DNA of 49,756 nt, from assembly GCA_900498245.1 (NCBI GenBank), contig LS998015.1, positions 2,543,170 through 2,592,925 of the forward strand. Direction: 5' to 3'. The stretch comes from Candidatus Zixiibacteriota bacterium. Lineage in GTDB: Bacteria; Zixibacteria; MSB-5A5; GN15; PGXB01. The notes under the pieces are model-generated. The model saw only the letters and a program-made list of their open reading frames with translations. It had not been told where the DNA came from and did not search any database. Within the stretch, counting starts at the first letter, position 1, and each line of letters opens with the position of its first letter. This document shows, in pieces, positions 43,272 through 49,756 of the stretch. Position numbers and translations under genes: made by a program.

Positions 43272-45434
43272 ATGCGCAGGACCCTGAGTGTATTCCCACT
43301 AATCGTAATTACCGTATTAATTTTCGCCTCTCCCCTTTTGGCGGACGAGGGGATGTGGATGTTGGGTGATATTGCCAAATTGCCTTTCGACACGCTCAAA
43401 ATGATGGGGTGTCAACTGACAGCCGAGGAGATTTATAACCCGGCGGGAGGAGGTATCGCCGATGCCGCCGTGAGTGTCAGCGGGAGCAGCGGATCGTTTA
43501 TTTCGCCCGACGGCCTGATAATTACCAACCATCACGTGGCCTTTTCGGCCATACAGCGGGCCAGCAGTCCCGAGCATAATTATCTGGAGAACGGCTTCTA
43601 CGCCAAAACCAAGGCCGAAGAACTTCAGGCCATCGGATATGATATCCGCATCCTGAAGGGTTTCGATGACGTCACCAAAGAGGTGCTGGCATCGGTCAAT
43701 GACAAAATGACGGGCCGCCAAAGACACGACGCCATCGAGAAAGCCACCAAAAATATAATTGCGCGGGCCGAAAAAGGACGGGATGTCAAGTGCAGCGTCG
43801 CTCAATTCTACAACGGGGCCAAATATCTTCTGGTCACCTATTTCAAAATCCGTGATGTCCGTATCGTTTTTGCCCCGCCTCGCGCCATCGGCGATTACGG
43901 CGGAGAAATAGACAACTGGATGTGGCCGCGGCACGCGGGGGATTTTGCCGTCCTGAGGGCCTATGTCTCTCCCGACGGAAAAACGGCCGATTATTCGCCC
44001 GATAATGTCCCCTATCAGTCAAAGGCGTTTTTCAAAATTTCGGCAGCGGGGATAAATGACGGCGATTTTACCATGGTGATCGGGTTTCCGGGCAAGACCA
44101 ACCGCTACGAAAATTCGAGTTATCTCGACGATATGGTCAATTTTGACTACCCGCGCGACATCCAGACCCGACTCGATGTTATCGCCATTATGGAAAAGGA
44201 TGCGGCCAAAGATTCCGCCGACGCCATTAAATTATCGTCCCCCTTAAAAGGACTCTACAATTATCTGAAAAAAAATCAGGGGATGATGGACGGCTTCAAG
44301 AAGACACACCTCCTTCAGAACAAAAAAACGGAAGAAAAGGAATTGACGGCCTTTATCAACTCCAAACCGGATCTGAAAGCCAAGTATGGCACCGTGCTGT
44401 CATCGATCGACAGTCTCTATCAAACGCATAAGACCTGGCGGGAGAAGGAGGATGTGCAGGGGTGGATGGGATGGCGGTGCAATTATCTGCGATTCGCCTC
44501 GACCATTTACAAGTGGGCCATCGAAAGAGAAAAAAAAGATATGGATCGGGAGCCGGGGTATCAGAATCGTGATACTCTCGATGAAATTCAATCGCTTGAA
44601 GATGCCCAGACCAATCTGGTGGCGACCGCGGACAAGGAAGTGTTTATTTATTTTCTGAAACGGGCCCTGGCGCTGCCGGCGGGCCAGAAGATAGAAGCGG
44701 TGGAAAACGCCCTGGCGGGGAAAAGCGACACCGAAATCCGGACCTTTGCCGATTCCCTCTACAGCCATACGAATTTGGGTACCATTGAGGGCCGGTTGGC
44801 GGCGTTTCATGAGACGAAGTCCCGGCTGGATAAATCCGGTGACGCCTTTATCGCTTTCGCCCGTTCCTTCGAAAAGGACCGAGAGGAGATCAGAAATAAG
44901 GACAAGGAATATTCCGGAACAATGGATAAACTGCAGGCAAAGTTAATCGCCGCTCTGGAAATCTGGAAAGACGGGCGATTCTATCCCGACGCCAACGGCA
45001 CGATTCGCTTCAATTACGGGACGGTTAAAGGGTACAAGCCGCGTAACGCTGTCTGGTATGAATGGGTTACCTCGCTCACCGGAGTAATGGAGAAAAATAC
45101 CGGTATCGACCCCTTTGACGCCCCCAAAGAACTGATCGAAGCGTATGAGGAAAAAGATTATGGAACGCATCTGCTCAAATCGATTAACGATGTCCCGGTC
45201 GATTTCCTCAGCACCAATGATATCACCAACGGCAATTCCGGGAGCCCGGTTTTGAACGGCAAGGGGCAATTGGTCGGATTGGCTTTTGACGGCAACTATG
45301 AAGCGATGACATCCGATTACCTTTTTGATCCGGCCATAACCCGCACCATCGCGGCCGATATCAGATACGTTCTGTTTCTGCTTGATAAAGTGTACCATGC
45401 CGACGGTTTATTGAAGGAGATGACCATCCAATAG
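43272..45434 (+). CDS. S46-family dipeptidyl-peptidase (DPP7/DPP11 type)
   Basis: This 720-aa serine peptidase has a signal peptide (MRRTLSVFPLIVITVLIFASPLLA). The chymotrypsin-like fold shows catalytic His in ITNHHVAF (H87/H88) and Ser656 in GNSGSP. The mature N-terminus DEGMWMLGDI is the family hallmark; the free amino end of substrates binds here. In S46 enzymes a Gly near position 673 gives hydrophobic P1 preference (DPP7) and Arg gives acidic preference (DPP11). Here FDGNYE has Gly674, so DPP7-like specificity is inferred. GGAGGAG precedes the ATG. It probably acts in the periplasm on peptides made by secreted proteases such as the M28 pair. Confidence 0.94.
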   Translation: MRRTLSVFPLIVITVLIFASPLLADEGMWMLGDIAKLPFDTLKMMGCQLTAEEIYNPAGGGIADAAVSVSGSSGSFISPDGLIITNHHVAFSAIQRASSPEHNYLENGFYAKTKAEELQAIGYDIRILKGFDDVTKEVLASVNDKMTGRQRHDAIEKATKNIIARAEKGRDVKCSVAQFYNGAKYLLVTYFKIRDVRIVFAPPRAIGDYGGEIDNWMWPRHAGDFAVLRAYVSPDGKTADYSPDNVPYQSKAFFKISAAGINDGDFTMVIGFPGKTNRYENSSYLDDMVNFDYPRDIQTRLDVIAIMEKDAAKDSADAIKLSSPLKGLYNYLKKNQGMMDGFKKTHLLQNKKTEEKELTAFINSKPDLKAKYGTVLSSIDSLYQTHKTWREKEDVQGWMGWRCNYLRFASTIYKWAIEREKKDMDREPGYQNRDTLDEIQSLEDAQTNLVATADKEVFIYFLKRALALPAGQKIEAVENALAGKSDTEIRTFADSLYSHTNLGTIEGRLAAFHETKSRLDKSGDAFIAFARSFEKDREEIRNKDKEYSGTMDKLQAKLIAALEIWKDGRFYPDANGTIRFNYGTVKGYKPRNAVWYEWVTSLTGVMEKNTGIDPFDAPKELIEAYEEKDYGTHLLKSINDVPVDFLSTNDITNGNSGSPVLNGKGQLVGLAFDGNYEAMTSDYLFDPAITRTIAADIRYVLFLLDKVYHADGLLKEMTIQ

Positions 45435-45453
45435 AAGCCCGACATGTGAAATA

Positions 45454-45489
45454 AAAAGAGCCGCCCGGTGTTCCCCGGACGGCTCTTTT
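45454..45489. terminator. Bidirectional terminator between convergent genes
   Basis: A long GC stem (AAAGAGCCG-CCCGG paired with CCGG-CGGCTCTTT) flanked by A-run and T-run lies between the S46 peptidase stop and the stop of the secreted protein at 45506. Confidence 0.9.
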
Positions 45490-45505
45490 ATTGGAGGTGA
45501 GCAGG

Positions 45506-48163
45506 TTATTTAAGCACAACCATCTTTTTGATCAGTATCCTGGTGTCGGCGGCCAGGCGATAGAAGTATATCCCGCTGGCGACGGCCCGACCCGATTGGT
45601 TATTTCCGTCCCAGATTTCCGAGTACGTGCCGGCAGGGTACTCGCCCTCGGCCAGGGTTTTCACTTTCTGACCCAGAATATTATAAATGGTCAGTTCAAT
45701 CTGCGACGCAATAGGAAGAGCGAAATCGATTCTGGTCGAGGCGTTGAACGGGTTGGGACTGTTCTGAGACAGACTGAATTCCGTGGGAAGCCCCGAAGTT
45801 CGCGTATCGACACCGCTGGAAGTGTATGAGAAATCGTGGGAAGCCGCGGTATCGCTTTCATTGAGCAGAGTGCTCCAGGTGTTGGGCGAATTGTATCCCG
45901 GTAAGTCGGGAGCAGTGAATGTCCAGGAACCGTTGCATAGATAAATGTCATATTGACCGGTGATGCTGTCGATTGTTATCGAAGTTGTATGATAGCCGTC
46001 GGGCCAAATGTCGGTCTCGGCGTTGACATGCAGGCTATTGGAATAAAGCGGCAGTGACACGCCGATAAGATGGCCGCTGACATGAACATCTATCTTGTTC
46101 AGGGTAAAGCCCAGCCCGCCGGCCGTATCGCCGGTCACATGAAGACTGTAAGCAGCCGGAGTGGCCAAATAATCATTATAAAAGGCGGTCATGTTGAAGA
46201 GACCGGAATCGACATAGATATCATAAACGCCATTCACATCAGGATGACCGGTGAAATATCCTCCCGGACCTGACAGTGTCACGCTGACATTGGTCATGGT
46301 AACGGCCGGATCACCCGGATCCACCTTAACGGTATCGTGCACCAGAAACATCGGCTGATAATCAAAATCAATTGTCAGCGACGTATCGCTTTCGGTCACG
46401 GTCGCATTCTGGCTGGTGGGCGTATGGGCATTGGAGATACTCGGAGGATAAAAATTCCAGTCCCCGTCGCAAACATACATGCTGAAAGCCCCGGTCGCCG
46501 GATCGATTTGCGTCCCGGCATTATACTGATCGGGCGGGGTGCCGGACATAGCCGAAATCCAGAGGCCGGAATCGAGCGGAAGGGCCAATCCGGTTATATG
46601 CCCGGTCACGTGGCAGACACCGTAGTTGATAGTAAAACCCATACCGCTGACCGTGTCCCCCGTTACATGGACGGTACGACTTTGCGGTAGGGCCAGATAA
46701 CGGCTGGCATTAACATTAAGTGTATAGGTTCCGGTATCGGCGCTGATGACAAAAACACCGTTGTTGTCGGGGTTGGCGCCAAAATTCTTGGATGGCGACC
46801 AGAGACTGACCCAAATCTGGCTCCAGTCAACACCGGGGTCAGGAGACAGGACTTTTATAGTGTCCTGAACCGTCACTCCCGTTATCAGATTGAGGTTGGC
46901 GGTGTCACCCGGGGCGACATTCTGAATTTCGCCGCCTTCAACAATATATCCCGGCGGGATAGGATAACGGTCATCCCATGTCTGGAGCATCAAATTATAT
47001 CCTGTTCCCTGAGAAGAAACATGCAGGGCCAGGATGTTATCGGCCCCCGTTCCGGAAATTCCCTCGGTAAAATTATAGAGCGTCATGGAATAAGCCTGGA
47101 TTCGGTACTGATGGGTCGGCTCTCCGCCCGATTCGGTCACGCGGACATATAGAACCGTGTCAGCCGTGTAAGCCGTAAAATTATGCTCCACCTCGTGCTG
47201 TATAGAATTGTCATAGGTGAAATTCTGAGGCACCATATAATTGGGAATCAGCAAATCATTGCTGACGCCGACGTTCCACATGCCAAGTTCATCCGCCCCG
47301 AAATAGATTACATAATTTCCATCAGTGCTGTTATAGTCCTTGGATTCCCCGCCGCCCTGCGGCTCGGCATAGAAGCCGGCATTATTTATAACGGAGTGAT
47401 TTTCGTCTTCAAGGTAGCCATAAATGGAATCGGCCGGCGCCTGATAATCGAAATTGATGCCGTCAATCTGACCCGCGGCATAGAGATACTGCGGCGACGG
47501 CGTCACGAATCCGCTGATCGGTTCGGCGGAGATCCGGAATGGCATGCCGGTACCGGCATCGCTAATGTTAATGGAATAATAGCCGGTATCGTCGGTCAGG
47601 GCGCTCCACATCTGCATCCCGGTACTATCGGATTCGGCAAAGATCCAGATATTTTTAAGAAGAGCGTCGGGTGACGGGTGCCCTGCAATCGTCACTATGC
47701 CGGTGAATTTATTCGGCGGCGCGGCCATTTCGGAAATGGACATCCAGTTTTCGGCGCTGGTGAAATCATCCAGGTCGGTGGTGCTGAAAATGTAGTATCC
47801 CGGGGCTAAACCGAGGAGTAACGGCGAAACGATTATTTTGCCGTCGGGGGTCGGGTCGCTGTCACCAGGGCCGTTATAGGTGGAGGTGTCGCCGTCGGTA
47901 ATTATGAAGTTAAAAAGAAGTTTATCGCCGGGATTATCGATGGTTTGATTGGAATCAAGATCCAGGTAGATTTCCCATGCGGTCGAGGCCCCCACGGTGC
48001 AATTACTGGTCCAGCCGATCAAGTCGCCCTGAACGGCGGCATTGATGGTGGTGTCCCCGTTAATGGAAAAATAAATGGTGTCGGTAACGGCATAACCCGG
48101 GGCATAGGCGGCCAGTGCCAATGCCAATAGGAGTAGTATGCCAGACCATTTGCAGTGTTTCAT
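45506..48163 (-). CDS. Large secreted protein with regulatory-like beta domains and T9SS/FlgD-type C-terminus
   Basis: This 885-aa protein starts at the ATG at 48163 with GAGGT upstream; a longer frame to 48337 has no RBS or signal. Signal peptide is MKHCKWSGILLLLALALAAYAPGYA. The body holds repeated beta-sandwich units of the carboxypeptidase-regulatory/CNA-B style. Three related blocks share the word VHVTGDT or LHVTGDT followed by GLGFTLN or GMGFTIN, and then ISAMSG or LHVNAE. The last 90 residues (FSLSQNSPNPFNASTRIDF ... YNILGQKVKTL ... GIYFYRL ... KKMVVLK) are a typical T9SS type A/FlgD-like sorting domain. Probably a surface or extracellular protein; function unknown. Confidence 0.88.
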   Translation of the reverse strand: MKHCKWSGILLLLALALAAYAPGYAVTDTIYFSINGDTTINAAVQGDLIGWTSNCTVGASTAWEIYLDLDSNQTIDNPGDKLLFNFIITDGDTSTYNGPGDSDPTPDGKIIVSPLLLGLAPGYYIFSTTDLDDFTSAENWMSISEMAAPPNKFTGIVTIAGHPSPDALLKNIWIFAESDSTGMQMWSALTDDTGYYSINISDAGTGMPFRISAEPISGFVTPSPQYLYAAGQIDGINFDYQAPADSIYGYLEDENHSVINNAGFYAEPQGGGESKDYNSTDGNYVIYFGADELGMWNVGVSNDLLIPNYMVPQNFTYDNSIQHEVEHNFTAYTADTVLYVRVTESGGEPTHQYRIQAYSMTLYNFTEGISGTGADNILALHVSSQGTGYNLMLQTWDDRYPIPPGYIVEGGEIQNVAPGDTANLNLITGVTVQDTIKVLSPDPGVDWSQIWVSLWSPSKNFGANPDNNGVFVISADTGTYTLNVNASRYLALPQSRTVHVTGDTVSGMGFTINYGVCHVTGHITGLALPLDSGLWISAMSGTPPDQYNAGTQIDPATGAFSMYVCDGDWNFYPPSISNAHTPTSQNATVTESDTSLTIDFDYQPMFLVHDTVKVDPGDPAVTMTNVSVTLSGPGGYFTGHPDVNGVYDIYVDSGLFNMTAFYNDYLATPAAYSLHVTGDTAGGLGFTLNKIDVHVSGHLIGVSLPLYSNSLHVNAETDIWPDGYHTTSITIDSITGQYDIYLCNGSWTFTAPDLPGYNSPNTWSTLLNESDTAASHDFSYTSSGVDTRTSGLPTEFSLSQNSPNPFNASTRIDFALPIASQIELTIYNILGQKVKTLAEGEYPAGTYSEIWDGNNQSGRAVASGIYFYRLAADTRILIKKMVVLK

Positions 48164-48336
48164 ACAAAATACCTCAGAAAAAAAGTTTATAGTTGATTGC
48201 TTTTCGACTGGGAAATAAGCCCCCGGGATGAATCCATTCATAAGAATCTCTTCTCCGCCCTCCGGATAAATTGGTGTCGCGCGATATCTGTAAAGATTTA
48301 TATCGGAAGAATTTTCAGAATTTTTATATAACGACA

Positions 48337-48359
48337 AAGGGCGCCATTCAAGCGCCCTT
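48337..48359 (-). terminator. Terminator after hslU
   Basis: On the minus strand the perfect 8-bp stem AAGGGCGC/GCGCCCTT (48359-48352 with 48344-48337) follows the hslU stop at 48415 by 55 bp, with a T-rich tail. The rest of 48164-48336 holds only the leader of the secreted-protein gene. Confidence 0.75.
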
Positions 48360-48414
48360 ATAATATTATTCTCCGCCCACTTTCGGGAGTATTATTTCTA
48401 TGATGCGATTATGA

Positions 48415-49755
48415 TTATAGAATATAGCGACTCAAGTCCTCGTCGCCGACAATATCCTTCAATTTCTTTTCCACCATTTCGGAGGTGATTTTCAAAATCT
48501 TTTTACCGTCGGGGGAATCAAACATGATATCCTCGAGCAGGGTGCTCATGATGGTATGCAGCCGCCGGGCCCCGATATTTTCGGTATTGGTGTTGACCTT
48601 CTCGGCGATTTCGGCAATCTTTTTCAAGGCACTATCGGAAAATGATAGTTTCATCCCCTCCGAGGCCATCAGGGCCGAATATTGCTTCACGAGAGCGTTT
48701 TGCGGCTCCGAAAGAATGCGAATAAAATCGGCGGCGGTAAGCGAATCAAGTTCGACCCGTATCGGGAAGCGCCCCTGCAATTCAGGGATGAGGTCGGACG
48801 GCTTGGCGGAATGAAAGGCCCCGGCCGCAATGAAAAGGACATGTTCCGTGGTAACCATGCCATACTTCGTCATAACTGCCGACCCTTCGACAATCGGAAG
48901 TATATCACGCTGAACACCTTCGCGGGAGACATCGGGACCGACCTTGGTTTTTTCGCCGACAATTTTATCAATCTCATCGATGAAGATTATCCCTGATTCT
49001 TGAACCCGCTCGAGAGCATCGGCAATAACATCATCCATATTGACCAGCTTGGAGACTTCTTCCGAATAGAGAAATTTCCGGGCCTCGGCGACGGTCATTT
49101 TGCGCCGTTTGGTTTTTTTCGGCATCAGGCCGGAGAACATCTCCTGAAAGTTGATGCCCAGTTCCTCCATTCCCATGGGCGAAAAAATCTCGACCACCGG
49201 AAAGCGGTCCTGAGGTGTGTCCAGCTCCACCATTTTGTCTTCCAGTTTGCCGGCCAGAAGTTTTTCCCGAAGTTTGTCCCGAGTACTTTCGTGATTTTCA
49301 TCCGGTACAGGCGTTTCGGCGGACGGGATTTTCGGCTTTGGTACCGGAGGCAGAAGAAGATCAAGAATTCTTTCATTGGCATTGTCTTCTGCCTTTAAAG
49401 ATACTTTGTCAGCCTTTTCGTTTTTCACCATGTTGACAGCCAGATCGACCAGATCGCGAACCATCGATTCGACATCGCGCCCGACATACCCAACTTCGGT
49501 GAATTTCGAGGCCTCCACCTTGAGAAATGGGGCCCCGGCCATCTCGGCCAGCCGGCGGGCGATTTCCGTCTTGCCAACCCCGGTCGGTCCGATCATCAGG
49601 ATATTGTTGGGCAGAATTTCGCGGCGAATATCATCGGGCGCAACCCGCCGCCGCCAGCGATTACGCAGCGCAATGGCGACACATTTTTTGGCGTTGTCCT
49701 GTCCTATTATATAGCGATCCAGATGGGCGACAATTTCACGCGGGGTTCTGTAATC
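48415..49755 (-). CDS. hslU: HslU ATPase of the HslUV protease, 5'-truncated
   Basis: 446 residues are visible; the frame stays open to the right edge, where it reads [20 protein letters not shown], near the N-terminus of known HslU. Only the first few codons are missing. Walker A is GPTGVGKT, the pore motif is GYVGRD, Walker B is IIFIDEID, the I-domain lies between, and the C-terminus is SRYIL. HslU unfolds substrates for the HslV peptidase. By usual order hslV would lie just beyond the right edge. Confidence 0.95.
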   Translation of the reverse strand, partial: DYRTPREIVAHLDRYIIGQDNAKKCVAIALRNRWRRRVAPDDIRREILPNNILMIGPTGVGKTEIARRLAEMAGAPFLKVEASKFTEVGYVGRDVESMVRDLVDLAVNMVKNEKADKVSLKAEDNANERILDLLLPPVPKPKIPSAETPVPDENHESTRDKLREKLLAGKLEDKMVELDTPQDRFPVVEIFSPMGMEELGINFQEMFSGLMPKKTKRRKMTVAEARKFLYSEEVSKLVNMDDVIADALERVQESGIIFIDEIDKIVGEKTKVGPDVSREGVQRDILPIVEGSAVMTKYGMVTTEHVLFIAAGAFHSAKPSDLIPELQGRFPIRVELDSLTAADFIRILSEPQNALVKQYSALMASEGMKLSFSDSALKKIAEIAEKVNTNTENIGARRLHTIMSTLLEDIMFDSPDGKKILKITSEMVEKKLKDIVGDEDLSRYIL

Positions 49756-49756
49756 T

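Noticed and set aside
45506-48337. Longer start of the large secreted protein at 48337
   Set aside because: The first 58 residues lack signal features and RBS; the ATG at 48163 with GAGGT begins a normal signal peptide.

Overview
The window is a piece of a moderately GC-rich bacterial chromosome. No rRNA, tRNA, phage or insertion-sequence genes were seen. Three secreted proteins carry dockerin-type repeats with the word NILDVAYLINYLYKGGP, and one more ends in a Por-secretion (T9SS)/FlgD-like domain. Several lipoproteins, an S46 dipeptidyl-peptidase and a set of Ras-like GTPase/Roadblock proteins accompany a type IV pilus motor. This mix fits an uncultured member of the FCB superphylum, most likely candidate phylum Zixibacteria. 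That placement is inference from protein style only.

Layout. Positions 3-1721 hold the 3' part of a glycine-rich lipoprotein gene. 1859-5068 (minus) is a complete succinate dehydrogenase/fumarate reductase operon (D-C-A-B order) with a good promoter. 5239-25163 is a long run of minus-strand genes. In transcription order they are murJ, a comEC homologue with a degenerate C-terminal domain, a DUF4388 (PATAN) protein, a small membrane protein, and four Roadblock/LC7 proteins in different architectures (TPR-linked, membrane-anchored and two short ones). A Ras-like MglA GTPase with a long disordered tail lies among the Roadblock genes. They are followed by pilB, pilT, pilC, a PilS-type sensor kinase, a double parvulin lipoprotein, a polyprenol/phytol-kinase-like membrane protein, threonine aldolase and a metallo-beta-lactamase-fold hydrolase. 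A textbook promoter (TTGACA-17-TATAAT) sits in front of the TPR-Roadblock gene. The whole block reads as a cell-polarity switch wired to the pilus extension and retraction motors.

25215-27696 holds rpsT (plus), then a minus-strand trio: an SbnI/ParB-like protein, a 2[4Fe-4S] ferredoxin and a geranylgeranyl-reductase-type flavoprotein. 27947-33523 carries two tandem paralogous secreted M28 peptidases with C-terminal dockerins. 33645-37985 holds a hotdog thioesterase, a lipoprotein, argF, a LiaF-like membrane protein and a secreted PD40 propeller with an N-terminal dockerin.

37986-40778 is 2.8 kb of almost gene-free DNA packed with small perfect hairpins and direct repeats of a REP-like family, enclosing one AT-rich orphan gene. 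40779-43158 is a divergent pair: a cysteine-rich ArsR regulator, with an operator over its own -10, and a long KamA-family radical SAM protein. The remainder holds an S46 peptidase, a large secreted carboxypeptidase-regulatory-like protein and the 5'-truncated hslU.

The most promising undescribed system is the GTPase-Roadblock-DUF4388-pilus block (15.5-21.2 kb). The hairpin repeat zone and the KamA-like enzyme come next.
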